Positions 44,408 to 55,100 of a stretch of DNA of 64,000 bases are shown one piece after another. The stretch lies in the NCBI GenBank assembly GCA_965230205.1, contig OZ245996.1, forward strand, positions 4,315,979-4,379,978, given 5' to 3'. The stretch comes from CANLBN01 sp965230205 (GTDB taxonomy: Bacteria > Pseudomonadota > Gammaproteobacteria > Pseudomonadales > Cellvibrionaceae). Each line of letters starts with the position of its first letter. Position 1 is the stretch's first letter. The notes under the pieces were generated by a model. It searched no databases and was not told where the DNA came from. It saw only the letters and a program-made list of their open reading frames with translations. A program made the translations under genes and the position numbers.

Positions 44408-47362
44408 TTACACATCTAAAAATGCAATTTGCTTTTTAGTAAATTCAGCAAACTTCGCCTGCCACTCTGAAGACTCTTCAGTATTTGATACTTTATTCAC
44501 TTGAACAGCTGTAACTTTATATTCAGGGCAGTTTGTCGCCCAGTCGGAGTTATCCGTTGTAATGACATTCGCACCACTTTCTGGATGGTGGAAGGTCGTA
44601 TAAACAACGCCGGGCTGCATACGCTCTGTGACTAGCGCACGTAAATGTGTATCACCTGCACGACTGGCCAGAGAAATTTTATCGCCATTATTAATACCGC
44701 GATCTTCTGCATCATGGGGATGTATTTCTAATACATCTTCACCATGCCATGAAGAGTTTTCTGTGCGTCGTGTTTGTGCACCCACATTGTACTGAGACAA
44801 AATACGACCTGTAGTTAATAACAATGGGAAACGCTTGGTAACTTTTTCTTCTGTCGGTACATATTCGGTTAATGCGAAATAACCTTTACCTCGCGTAAAT
44901 TCTTCAATGTGCATGATGGGTGTACCATTCGGTGACTCATCATTACATGGCCATTGGAGCGAACCTTCTTCATCCAAACGATCGTAAGATACATTGGCAA
45001 AGGTTGGTGTCAACGAGGCAATTTCATCCATAATTTCTGATGGATGGTTGTAGTGCATTTCATAACCCAAGGCTTTCGATAAGCCCAGTGTAACTTCCCA
45101 ATCGGATAAACCACCCAATGGTGACATCACTTTACGTACAGGAGAAATACGGCGCTCTGCATTCGTGAATGTGCCATCTTTTTCCAGGAAGCTTGAACCC
45201 GGTAAAAATACATGGGCAAACTTAGCGGTTTCGTTCAGGAAAATATCCTGAACAATCAAACATTCCATATTGCGTAAGGCTTCTTCAACATGGTGCGTAT
45301 TCGGGTCAGACTGAGCAATATCTTCACCTTGAACATACAAACCTTTATAGGTACCTTCAACCGCAGCATCTAGCATATTAGTAATGCGATAGCCTGGCTC
45401 AGAATCTAGAGTAACGCCCCAAGCTTTTTCGAACTGGTCGCGAACTTCCTGACCTGATATATGACGGTAACCTGGTAACTCGTGCGGGAAAGAACCCATA
45501 TCACAGGAACCCTGCACATTATTCTGGCCTCGCAATGGGTTAACACCGACACCTTCACGACCAATGTTATTGGTTAGCATCGCAAGGTTTGCAATACCCA
45601 TTACCATACTGGAACCCTGACTGTGTTCAGTCACCCCCAAGCCGTAATAAATAGCACTGTTACCACCCGTCGCATACAAGCGAGCAGCTGCACGAATATC
45701 TGCAGCAGGGATACCGGAATATTGTTCGGTTTCTTCTGGCGAATGGCGCTTGTCACTAATGAATTTTTTCCAGACTTCAAAAGCTTCAACATCACAACGT
45801 TCTGCAATAGCGTCTTTTGCTTCTAAACCTTCATCAACAATCACGTGAGCCATAGCATTAATAAAGGCAACGTTAGTACCCGGCAATAATTTTAAATGGT
45901 AGTCTGCTTTGACATGAGGACCATCAACTAAATCGATGCTGCGTGGATCAACAACAATTAACTTGGCACCTTCACGTAAACGTTTCTTCATACGAGAACC
46001 GAATACAGGGTGAGCATCGGTAGGGTTAGCACCAATCACCATCATCACATCGGTTTTCTCAACTGAATCAAATGTCTGCGTACCTGCTGATTCACCAAAC
46101 GTCGTTTTCAAACCAAAGCCGGTTGGCGAATGGCAAACACGTGCACAGGTATCGACGTTATTATTCCCAAAGGCTGCACGCACTAACTTTTGTACAAGAT
46201 AGGTTTCTTCGTTAGTACAACGCGATGAAGTAATACCGCCCACTGAATTACGGCCGTATTGCTTTTGAATACCTTTGATACGATCCGCAGCAAAGGTAAA
46301 TGCTTCTTCGTAAGAGACTTTTCTCCAAGGCTGGTCGATAGAGTCACGTATCATCGGTGTCGTAATACGATCACCATGCGTGGCATAACCAAAGGCAAAA
46401 CGACCTTTAACACAAGAGTGTCCACGGTTTGCTTTACCACCCTTCCATGGTGTCATACGTACCACTTCATCGCCTTTCATATCAGCTTTAAAGGCACAGC
46501 CCACACCACAGTAGGCACAAGTTGTAATGACAGAATGGTCAGGTTGACCTTTATCAATAATGGATTTTTCTGAAAGCGTTGCTGTCGGACACGCTTGTAC
46601 ACAGGCTCCACAGGAAACGCATTCTGAGTCCATAAATGGCTGGTCTTGGCCAGGAGAGACTTTCGACTCAAAACCGCGAGATGAAATCGTTAATGCAAAG
46701 GTACCTTGCGTTTCTTCACAAGCACGTACACAACGAGAACAAACGATGCACTTACTCGGGTCAAAGGTAAAATAAGGGTTAGAGGTATCTTTTTCTGCCT
46801 CTAAATGATTATTGCCATCGTAGCCGTAACGTACATTACGCAAACCAACAACACCCGCCATATCCTGCAATTCACAATCGCCATTGGCCGAACAGGTGAG
46901 ACAATCTAATGGGTGATCGGAAATATACATTTCCATGACATTGCGACGTAGGTTAGCCACTTTTTCGTTTTGTGTTTTAACTTCCATACCTTCTTCGGCA
47001 GGCGTTGTACAAGATGCTGGGAAACCACGCCGGCCTTCAATTTGTACCAGACACAAACGGCAGGAACCAAACGCTTCCAAACTATCAGTTGCACACAACT
47101 TAGGAATATTAATACCTGCCATTGTAGCGGCACGCATGACAGAGGTACCTTTAGGCACACGTACTTCTGTGCCATCAATGCTCAAGGTAATCAGTTCAGA
47201 TATCGGCGTTGGGTCATTGGTCGGTGCCGGTGTGCCGTAATCTATTTCAGAATCTAGATCAGTTCTCGGGTCAAAAATTTGTGGCTCCGCAATTTTTGCA
47301 GCAGAGTCAGCCTGATTAAAACCCATTGAATCTGGATTGATTGTGTCAGAGCGTTGCAACAT
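44408..47362 (-). CDS. fdsA: NAD-dependent formate dehydrogenase alpha subunit (molybdopterin enzyme)
   Basis: 984 residues. In order: N-terminal 2Fe-2S domain (CATDSLEAFGSCRLCLV), His-ligated cluster (HPLDCLTCSANGDCELQ), two 4Fe-4S clusters (CIVCSRCVRAC and CVSCGACVQACP), a cluster motif at the start of the molybdopterin domain (CAYCGVGC), then the bis-MGD catalytic domain and C-terminal dinucleotide-binding domain. The metal-ligand position is Cys in DTCARVCHSPT, so it is not a selenocysteine enzyme. It oxidises formate to CO2 in the cytoplasm and passes electrons to FdsB. It has a longer N-terminus (about 55 residues) than the 2Fe-2S domain needs. Confidence 0.96.
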   Translation of the reverse strand: MLQRSDTINPDSMGFNQADSAAKIAEPQIFDPRTDLDSEIDYGTPAPTNDPTPISELITLSIDGTEVRVPKGTSVMRAATMAGINIPKLCATDSLEAFGSCRLCLVQIEGRRGFPASCTTPAEEGMEVKTQNEKVANLRRNVMEMYISDHPLDCLTCSANGDCELQDMAGVVGLRNVRYGYDGNNHLEAEKDTSNPYFTFDPSKCIVCSRCVRACEETQGTFALTISSRGFESKVSPGQDQPFMDSECVSCGACVQACPTATLSEKSIIDKGQPDHSVITTCAYCGVGCAFKADMKGDEVVRMTPWKGGKANRGHSCVKGRFAFGYATHGDRITTPMIRDSIDQPWRKVSYEEAFTFAADRIKGIQKQYGRNSVGGITSSRCTNEETYLVQKLVRAAFGNNNVDTCARVCHSPTGFGLKTTFGESAGTQTFDSVEKTDVMMVIGANPTDAHPVFGSRMKKRLREGAKLIVVDPRSIDLVDGPHVKADYHLKLLPGTNVAFINAMAHVIVDEGLEAKDAIAERCDVEAFEVWKKFISDKRHSPEETEQYSGIPAADIRAAARLYATGGNSAIYYGLGVTEHSQGSSMVMGIANLAMLTNNIGREGVGVNPLRGQNNVQGSCDMGSFPHELPGYRHISGQEVRDQFEKAWGVTLDSEPGYRITNMLDAAVEGTYKGLYVQGEDIAQSDPNTHHVEEALRNMECLIVQDIFLNETAKFAHVFLPGSSFLEKDGTFTNAERRISPVRKVMSPLGGLSDWEVTLGLSKALGYEMHYNHPSEIMDEIASLTPTFANVSYDRLDEEGSLQWPCNDESPNGTPIMHIEEFTRGKGYFALTEYVPTEEKVTKRFPLLLTTGRILSQYNVGAQTRRTENSSWHGEDVLEIHPHDAEDRGINNGDKISLASRAGDTHLRALVTERMQPGVVYTTFHHPESGANVITTDNSDWATNCPEYKVTAVQVNKVSNTEESSEWQAKFAEFTKKQIAFLDV

Positions 47363-47388
47363 ATAGGTAACCTCAACAATAGCTTGTG

Positions 47389-48930
47389 CTATTTAGCAAA
47401 ATCTTCAGAAAAATGTTTAAGTGCACTTTGTACTGGGAATGGCGTCATACCACCCATGGCACATAGGGAGCCATCGACCATGGTTTCACAAAGCTGTTCT
47501 AATAATTCGATATTATTTTCACGGTCTTGGTTCGCACGAATTTTATCAATCACTTCAACACCACGGGTTGAACCAATTCGACACGGTGTGCACTTACCGC
47601 AGGACTCAACCACGCAGAAGTCCATTGAAAAACGCGCCTGTTCAGACATATCGACAGTATCATCAAAAGCAACAACACCACCGTGTCCTAATACTGCACC
47701 TAGAGCAGCCATTTCCTCATAGTCCATGGCAACATCCCATTGAGCTTCAGGCAAATAGGTTCCTAAAGGTCCGCCCGCTTGCACCGCACGTAATGGACGA
47801 CCACTTAAACTGCCACCACCAAAATCATAGAGCAATTCTTTTAATGTCACACCAAAGGCCATCTCTACCAGACCCGCGTATTTCAAGTTTCCAGCTAATT
47901 GGAAAGGCATCGTTCCACGAGACCGCCCCATACCAAAATCTTTATAGTAGTCTGCACCTTTAGCGAGGATGATCGAAACACTTGATAATGAAATCACATT
48001 ATTCACTACCGTAGGCTGGCCAAACAAACCGACTAAAGCAGGAATAGGTGGCTTAGGGCGTACCATGCCACGCTTACCTTCCAAGCTTTCTAGCAATGCG
48101 GTCTCCTCACCACAAATATACGCTTTAGCTCCTAAACGGACTTCTAAGTGAAATGCCTTGCCCGATTGCAGAATGTTATCACCCAAATAACCATTCTGTT
48201 CTGCGATAGCGATCGCTTCATCTAATATTTCGTGAGCATGAGGGTATTCTTCTCGAAGATAGATATAGCCTTGAGTTGCACCAACGGCAAGACCGGCAAT
48301 CGTCATACCTTCGATTAAACCAAAGGGATCAGCCTCCATTTGTAGACGATCAGCAAAGGTACCAGAATCACCTTCGTCAGCATTACAGACAATGTATTTC
48401 TGCTCTGCTGGTGCATCGAGTACGGTCTGCCATTTAATACCCGTTGGGAAAGCTGCACCACCACGACCACGTAAGCCAGATTCTTTGACTTCATCCACAA
48501 GAGCTTGGGCACTCATACCCAAGGCACGTTCTAAGCCTTTGTAACCTTCGGTCGCCTGATAGTCATCCAGACTGACAGGATCGATAATACCGGCTCGCGC
48601 AAAGGTTAAACGTTGTTGTTTTTTAAGATAGGGAATTTCTTCAGTCAGACCTAAACAAAGCGGGTGATCCTGATTACCATCTAACAAGCCTTGCTCAATT
48701 AGGCTAGGTACATCTTTCGCCTTAACAGGGCCATAGGCCACTCGCCCCGCTGGCGTTTCGACTTCAATCATAGGCTCTAACCAATAGAGAGCACGAGAAC
48801 CATTGCGAATAATCGTGGCATTTTGCCCATCAAGACCTTGTTTCAGCGCAGACGCTACTTTTTCGGCCCCCATTGATAAGGTAGAAGAGTCACGGGAGAT
48901 ATAAACACGTGTGGTATTTTCAGTAGACAT
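47389..48930 (-). CDS. fdsB: formate dehydrogenase beta subunit (NuoF-like, FMN/NADH)
   Basis: 513 residues. A thioredoxin-like N-terminal part (1-110) precedes the NuoF core: GRGGAAFPTGIKW (NADH and FMN site), NADEGDSGTFADR, YICGEETALLESLEG and a C-terminal 4Fe-4S site ESCGKCTPCRIG. It transfers electrons from the FdsA clusters to NAD+. The stop of fdsG overlaps its start by one base, and fdsA follows 26 bp later. Confidence 0.95.
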   Translation of the reverse strand: MSTENTTRVYISRDSSTLSMGAEKVASALKQGLDGQNATIIRNGSRALYWLEPMIEVETPAGRVAYGPVKAKDVPSLIEQGLLDGNQDHPLCLGLTEEIPYLKKQQRLTFARAGIIDPVSLDDYQATEGYKGLERALGMSAQALVDEVKESGLRGRGGAAFPTGIKWQTVLDAPAEQKYIVCNADEGDSGTFADRLQMEADPFGLIEGMTIAGLAVGATQGYIYLREEYPHAHEILDEAIAIAEQNGYLGDNILQSGKAFHLEVRLGAKAYICGEETALLESLEGKRGMVRPKPPIPALVGLFGQPTVVNNVISLSSVSIILAKGADYYKDFGMGRSRGTMPFQLAGNLKYAGLVEMAFGVTLKELLYDFGGGSLSGRPLRAVQAGGPLGTYLPEAQWDVAMDYEEMAALGAVLGHGGVVAFDDTVDMSEQARFSMDFCVVESCGKCTPCRIGSTRGVEVIDKIRANQDRENNIELLEQLCETMVDGSLCAMGGMTPFPVQSALKHFSEDFAK

Positions 48931-49448
48931 TAGCGACCCTCCAGTGGAGCGATATCTAAGGGCACAGTCGTCAGCTCATCAACTAATTCTTCGAAACGTT
49001 CATTGTCAACGCGGCCAAGGATTTCCTTACCCACACGGACTGATGGCGAGCACGCACAGTTTCCTAAACAATATACGGGCTCCAAGGTAATCTCACCATC
49101 GCGAGTCGTTTGATACCAATCAAGGCCCAGCTTTTCCTTAGCAAACTTTTCCAAATCTCTACCACCCACAGCCTGACAGGATTCTGCACAGCAAACTTCG
49201 ACAATATGTCGGCCACGAGGCTTGGTACTAAAGTGATGATAGAAGCTCACAACACCGTGAACTTCGGCTCTGGATAGACTGAGATGAGAGGCAATTTCAG
49301 CAATGGCTTCATCGGGAATATAGCCTAAATCATTTTGTATATCGTGCAAAATTGGGAGTAAAGGGCCGGGCCTGTTTTTATGATTTTCTATATGAGCAGC
49401 GATCGCAGATACCAGCGTATCTTCATTGCGAGCTTGAGAATTCTTCAT
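48930..49448 (-). CDS. fdsG: formate dehydrogenase gamma subunit (NuoE-like 2Fe-2S)
   Basis: 172 residues with an AAGGTAGAG ribosome site. The thioredoxin-like 2Fe-2S domain has ligands in EVCCAESCQAVGG and CLGNCACSPSVRV. An N-terminal helical bundle contains HDIQNDLGYIPDEAIAEIA and AEVHGVVSFYHHF. It works with FdsB. It is the first gene of the operon, divergent from a regulator gene. The 150-bp intergenic region contains CCGA-N5-TCGG (near 49484-49496), a possible operator half-site pair. Confidence 0.94.
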   Translation of the reverse strand: MKNSQARNEDTLVSAIAAHIENHKNRPGPLLPILHDIQNDLGYIPDEAIAEIASHLSLSRAEVHGVVSFYHHFSTKPRGRHIVEVCCAESCQAVGGRDLEKFAKEKLGLDWYQTTRDGEITLEPVYCLGNCACSPSVRVGKEILGRVDNERFEELVDELTTVPLDIAPLEGR

Positions 49449-49598
49449 ATCTCTACCTTTTTAACAAAATGTCTAGTATTTACCCGATTAATTCGGTATA
49501 AATATGTACCAAATAGCTTATATACTTAGCTTAAAACGGTTTATTTTCGATAAAATACACCATAACACAGGCCAAATTTCACAGAAATATGTTTTTTT

Positions 49599-50657
49599 AT
49601 GCATATTAATATTTTACCCAGATGGGATTACGAAGATGGACAAGGGCAGCGATTGCACCCTATGGTCCTTTCCTTATTGGAGCACATCAACCGACGTGGC
49701 CGCCTGACGACTGCGGCCAAAGATTGCGGCCTCTCTTATCGCCATGCCTGGAATTTGTTAAACGAAAGCACTGCCTTTTTTAACAGTCCTCTCGTATTAA
49801 TGGAAAAAGGCCGAGGCGCTCAACTCACGGCCTTAGGTCAGAAGCTGCTGTGGAGCAACCAGCGCATTGAAGCTCGCTTACATCCAGAGATGGAAAGCCT
49901 TGCGACAGAACTGAATGTAGAGCTACAAAGCAGTATGGCAAACCATACGCCGGTTGTAAGGATTTATGCCAGTCACGGTTATGCGGTTGCCTTAATGACT
50001 CAGTTTACCAATGACTACCAAGTGGAAATTCACTACCACGCACCCCAGCACGCACTCATTGCTTTAAATGAAGGCCGCTGCCGTATTGCAGGTTTTCACC
50101 AGCCTATTGGCATGGATATCCCCTCGCAGAAGGCGCGTTATCAAAAATTATTAGACCCACAACGCTTTGGCATTATTCGCTTTGTACGACGACAACAAGG
50201 CTTAATGTTTCCGGCAGATAATCCACACAATATTCAAGGGATCAATGATTTAAGCAACGGCGACTTCCGCTTTATTAATCGACAAAGCAATTCTGGTACG
50301 CGAGAACTACTGGAACAATTGTTGAGCGATAATGAAATAGATACCAACACCATTTCAGGTTATCAAAATCAGGAATATACCCACTCTGCTATCGCAGCCC
50401 ATATTGCCTCCGATATGGCGGATTTAGGCTTTGGTGTTGAAGCCGCTGCTCGCCGATTTGGCTTAGGCTTTGCGCCTATCATCGAGGAATACTATTTATG
50501 GGCTTATCCTTTAGAAGCGGAAAAAGATGATGACATCCAAGCTTTTATTGCAACACTTTCCAACCCTGAGTTTCAATCTAAAGTGAATCAGCTACCGGGT
50601 TATCAATGCGATCATTCCGGTGTAACCTGCTCCACTAATTGGTTACTCTTTTCATAG
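49599..50657 (+). CDS. fds operon regulator: LysR/ModE-type HTH plus binding-protein domain
   Basis: 352 residues. A winged HTH at about 20-85 (HINRRGRLTTAAKDCGLSYRHAW, then LTALGQKLL) is of the ModE/LysR kind, followed by a periplasmic-binding-protein-like ligand domain (about 115-340; RFINRQSNSGTRELLEQLL, SAIAAHIASDMADLGFGVEAAA), a fold used to sense molybdate, tungstate or small metabolites. It is divergent from fdsG and resembles FdsR-type regulators of soluble formate dehydrogenases, so control of the fds genes by formate or molybdate is likely. The ribosome site before the ATG is weak. Confidence 0.85.
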   Translation: MHINILPRWDYEDGQGQRLHPMVLSLLEHINRRGRLTTAAKDCGLSYRHAWNLLNESTAFFNSPLVLMEKGRGAQLTALGQKLLWSNQRIEARLHPEMESLATELNVELQSSMANHTPVVRIYASHGYAVALMTQFTNDYQVEIHYHAPQHALIALNEGRCRIAGFHQPIGMDIPSQKARYQKLLDPQRFGIIRFVRRQQGLMFPADNPHNIQGINDLSNGDFRFINRQSNSGTRELLEQLLSDNEIDTNTISGYQNQEYTHSAIAAHIASDMADLGFGVEAAARRFGLGFAPIIEEYYLWAYPLEAEKDDDIQAFIATLSNPEFQSKVNQLPGYQCDHSGVTCSTNWLLFS

Positions 50658-50691
50658 GGTCTGCTCACACTAAACTTTATTGATTAAGGCG

Positions 50692-51486
50692 ATGAAACTT
50701 GCTTTAGCGTCAGACTTGCATTCTGAATTTTATAGAGATACTCACTGGCTGCCCCCTTTCACAGAGCAGCCAGATATTCTGGTGCTGGCAGGTGATATCG
50801 ATGTCGGCTTAGAAGCTGTTAACACGGTCAACAGAATTGCGGACGCTTTACCCACCACGACAATATTATGGGTGGCGGGGAATCATGAATTCTATCGGCA
50901 AAATATTCATCAAACCAAACAAGCATATGCTCACGCATTTTCCTCTAACCCTCGCATCCACTTTTTAGATAACGACAGTGTTACGATCAATGGCTGGACA
51001 TTTCTTGGATGCACGTTATGGAGTGGATTTGATGGTCTAGGCGTAGAACAACAAAACAGTGTCATGGAGTTAGTATCCAGCGAGATACCTGACTTCAATT
51101 TAATTCGATGGGGAGATGAACAACAATTATTCTCTCCGGATATGGCACTGACATTATATAAAGAAAGTTATGCCTGGCTTGACAGTACACTATCTGAAAA
51201 CGACGCTAACAAAACCATTGTAATTACACATTTCCCACCATCACTAAAAGCCCGTCACCCCCATTTTGAAATCACAGAAAAAAACGCTTACTTCAGCGCA
51301 CACTGCGATACATTAATTGCAAAACATCAACCTAAATACTGGCTGTATGGGCACAATCATTGGAATGATCGTATTGAAATGGGCAATACAACATTAATCA
51401 GTAATCAATTTGGATACCCTGAGGAACAAGGTAGTATTCCACTTTATGATGAGGACTTTTCGATTTATTTAGGTTTAAAGGTATAG
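50692..51486 (+). CDS. calcineurin-like metallophosphoesterase
   Basis: About 264 residues from the ATG at 50692 (MKLALASDLHSEF); a TTG four codons earlier is less likely. Metal-binding motifs in order: DLHSEF, LVLAGDIDVG, VAGNHEFY, THFPPS and YGHNHW, the full set for a dinuclear-metal phosphoesterase. The substrate is unknown; similar small cytoplasmic members act on phosphodiesters or nucleotides. It follows the fds regulator by about 35 bp on the same strand and may be co-transcribed, but nothing ties it to formate metabolism. Confidence 0.88.
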   Translation: MKLALASDLHSEFYRDTHWLPPFTEQPDILVLAGDIDVGLEAVNTVNRIADALPTTTILWVAGNHEFYRQNIHQTKQAYAHAFSSNPRIHFLDNDSVTINGWTFLGCTLWSGFDGLGVEQQNSVMELVSSEIPDFNLIRWGDEQQLFSPDMALTLYKESYAWLDSTLSENDANKTIVITHFPPSLKARHPHFEITEKNAYFSAHCDTLIAKHQPKYWLYGHNHWNDRIEMGNTTLISNQFGYPEEQGSIPLYDEDFSIYLGLKV

Positions 51487-51534
51487 TGCAGTCAAATAAC
51501 CCTTAAGCACCTGCATTTATACCGAGCTCACATC

Positions 51535-52176
51535 CTAACCAAATTCACGGGATGCATCTTCTAACCACAGCCAGATATAATCTGCAAAACTACGACGAAT
51601 AACTAACTCCCACACCTCTTCACTTTGTCGGCAAATCAGTGCCTGTGATTTTGCAAAGGTTGATGTCACCGCTTTACCTACAGGAAAGTGACTGTCATCT
51701 ACATCATACGCGGTGGATTTCATTAGTACATCTCGTGCATTTTTACCACTGAGTATCAGTAGTGTTTGACCACCGGATACATTGACAATAGCGTAATGCC
51801 CTTGCATTGCAGCACGTAATTGGTTTTCTAGATCGTAAGCTTTGTCACCCGGGCAAATCACCAACCATTCATCAGGGGATACCCAACGGATAGATAAATC
51901 ATTCACGTAAACACACTGTAAGATTTTAGGTAAGCCTGCACCTAAAACATGATTAATAGCGGTATTAAATGCTTCATCAGCACTATTACCGCGAATTAAT
52001 AAATGGCCTAAATATTTATCTTCTCGTAACAAAACACCGGCGCTATCTATTTTAGTATCATCTACCTTCTTATCATGAGTAGCGTCCAAAGACGTCACAT
52101 GAGATAAAGGGCTCTCAGCCTTGGCATTTATATCTTGAGATTTAGGCAACTGATCCATGACCACAACATCAGACAT
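51535..52176 (-). CDS. soxG: sarcosine oxidase gamma subunit
   Basis: About 213 residues from the ATG at 52176, 8 nt after a strong AAGGAG site; it overlaps the soxA stop by 8 bp. A longer frame to 52308 merely overlaps soxA. After a variable N-terminus (1-55) the SoxG domain shows LLREDKYLGHLLIRGN, VSPDEWLVICPG, GQTLLILSGKNARDVL and ELVIRRSFADYIWLWLEDA. It is the fourth subunit of the heterotetrameric, folate-linked enzyme that demethylates sarcosine to glycine. Confidence 0.92.
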   Translation of the reverse strand: MSDVVVMDQLPKSQDINAKAESPLSHVTSLDATHDKKVDDTKIDSAGVLLREDKYLGHLLIRGNSADEAFNTAINHVLGAGLPKILQCVYVNDLSIRWVSPDEWLVICPGDKAYDLENQLRAAMQGHYAIVNVSGGQTLLILSGKNARDVLMKSTAYDVDDSHFPVGKAVTSTFAKSQALICRQSEEVWELVIRRSFADYIWLWLEDASREFG

Positions 52177-55100
52177 TTTGGCGCTCTCCTTTAGAATCCA
52201 AGAAAATAGTGCTGCAAATCTCTGCTTCGATAGCAGAGCCATCTGCCTGTGGATAGTAAACGGTTTCGCCCATACGATTAATCCCGCCTTTGATATACCC
52301 CATCGCAATACTATGACCTAAATTAGCACTCCAGTAACTTGAGGTAATATGCCCCTGCATATCCATTGGCAAAGGTTGATCAGGATCATTTACCGCTTGC
52401 GAACCTTCGGGAATCACTCGCTTAGGATCTTTTGTTTTTAAACCGACTAACTGTTTACGATTTGGACGCACGCAATCTTCACGCGCCATGCCACGCTTAC
52501 CAATAAAACTATAGGGTTTGTTTGCACTGACGGCCCAGCCCATATTCAAATCATAAGGATGTACAGAACCGTCTGTGTCCTGCCCCGCAATAATAAAACC
52601 TTTTTCTGCACGGAGAATATGCATCGTCTCTGTACCATAGGGTGTGATATCAAATTTTTCGCCATGCTCTATTAATTTTTTCCAAACAAACATACCGTAG
52701 TTTGCTTGCACATTAATTTCGAATGACAATTCACCCGTAAAGGAAATTCGGTAAACACGTGCAGGAACACCGGCCACGGTCCCTTCCCGCCAATCCATAA
52801 ATTTAAAATTGTCTTTATCAAGATCAATATCGTCGGTCAACTCTGCTAATAACTGTCGACTATTGGGCCCAGAAATTGTTGCTGTTGCCCAATGGTCAGT
52901 CACCGAATTAAAGTACACCTCTAAATCAGACCATTCTGTCTGATGATATAACTCCAACCATTCTAATACGCGCGCAGCACCACCTGTTGTTGTGGTCATT
53001 AAGAAATGATTATCGCCCAAACAAGACGTCACACCATCATCAAACACCATGCCGTCTTCGCCACACATCAAGCCATAGCGGCATTTTCCTACGGCTAACT
53101 TTGCCCAGGCATTAGTATAAACACGGCCCAAAAATTCTCGGGCATCCTTACCTTGAATATCAATTTTACCCAATGTCGATGCATCTAAAATCCCGACACT
53201 TTTACGCGTGGCTAAACATTCTCTATCAAGAGCCTGCTGCATGGTTTCACCGGATTTAGGAAAATACCATGGCCGTTTCCACTGACCGACATCTTCAAAT
53301 AGAGCACCGTTTTTTTCATGCCATTGATGCATCGCGGTGTAACGTTTCGGATCAAACAGGTCACCACAATGGCGACCGGCAATTGCGCCAAAAGTAATCG
53401 GCGTATAGTTAGGGCGAAAAATAGTGGTACCGGTTTCTGGTATCGATTTGTTCAGCGACTTTGCCGTAATCGCCATACCGTTAATATTGCCGAGTTTGCC
53501 TTGATCGGTACCAAAACCCAGAGCGGTATATCGCTTCACATGCTCAATAGATTCAAAACCTTCACGGGTTGCCATTTCAATCCCTGCAGCGGTGACATCA
53601 TTTTGCAAATCAACAAACTGCTTTGGTGCCCTGCTGGTAGGCTGAGTATGAGGAATATGAAATAACGCCATCGCAGCTTCTTCAACAACATCGGTAACCT
53701 CATTAAAACTCGGCTTGGGAGCTTGCTGAAAGCCTGCATCGCTAGCTGCATCACAACCACGGCGATAACCTTCCTGCAAACACTCTTTTAAACGATAACT
53801 GCCATTGATACCGCCTGCCGTCAGTTGTTTCTGTAACGTTTTACCCGGTACAAACCCTAATATTTTTTCATCCCAGACAGGTTTACTGCCAGTATGGCAA
53901 GACAAGTGAATAGCAGGACTCCAACCACCCGAACTCGCAACGGTATCGCAGGTAAGAGATTTCATATCACCAATAATTTTTTCGCCTTTATCATCGATAG
54001 GCGCGACCTGGACGCCACTAACTCGATGCTTGCCTGATACATCAATGACCGCAGAGCCGGCAATAATAGTAATGCCTAATTCACGTGCTTGCTGTACACG
54101 CTGTCCCTGAGGGTTTGCGCGGGTATCGACAACAGCAACGACCTTACGTCCTGTATTAAACCAATCGATTGCCGCTTGATAGGCATAATCATTGGTGGTC
54201 ATCAGCACTAGGCTATTACCAGGAACAACAGCATACCGATGAATATAAGTTGAAACTGCGGAAGCCAACATAGAACCGGGTACATCATTGTTCCCAAATA
54301 CCAAAGGCCGTTCATGAACCCCAGTTGCTAGAAGCACAGTTTTAGCTCGCACATGATGCATACGCTGGCGCACGGTTTTCTTCGGTGCTTCTGCAATAAA
54401 GTCAGCAATGTGATCCGTACGGCGTTCATGAATGGTTAAAAAATTATGATCGTGATAGCCATTGACGGTTGAACGCGTTAAGCAAACAACATTCGGTGCA
54501 TCATTTAATTGCGCAACAACGTTTGCTAGCCATGTTTGCGTTTTTTCGCCATCAATTAATTCTGTGCTGTGAAGTAAAGAACCTCCAAACTCGGCCTGCT
54601 CATCAGCAATAATGATACGGGCGCCGGTTTGCGCCGCGGCCGCTGCAGCGGCAAGGCCCGCTGGCCCAGCACCGACGATCAATACATCACAATGGCGGTG
54701 GATATGATCATAAATATCAGGGTCGTTTTCCACCGGAGAACGACCAAAGCCTGCAGCTTTGCGGATAACTTTCTCGTAGGTTTTCCACATCGACTGTGGC
54801 GACATAAAGGTCTTATAGTAAAACCCCGGGGACATCACACTGCCACCGACTTTACCGACATAACTCATTAAATCAAAGTCTTCGTTAGGCCAGCCATTTG
54901 TCGCTTTACATTCCAAGCCGTCAAATAATTCTTGCTGAGTCGCACGCACGTTGGGTACTTGTGTCGCCTCAGTTGCTCCCATTTGTAAAATGGCATTAGG
55001 CTCTTCGGCACCGGCCGCAACAATGCCGCGAGGACGGCTATATTTAAAACTACGCCCAATAATATCGACACCATTGGCGAGCAATGCTGAAGCGACGGTA

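Noticed and set aside
44408..47362. Selenocysteine-containing formate dehydrogenase
   Set aside because: The metal-ligand position is a normal Cys codon (DTCARVCHSPT) and no in-frame TGA interrupts the gene.
52177..52308. Longer soxG starting inside soxA
   Set aside because: The extra 44 residues overlap soxA out of frame, while the ATG at 52176 has a strong AAGGAG site at proper spacing.
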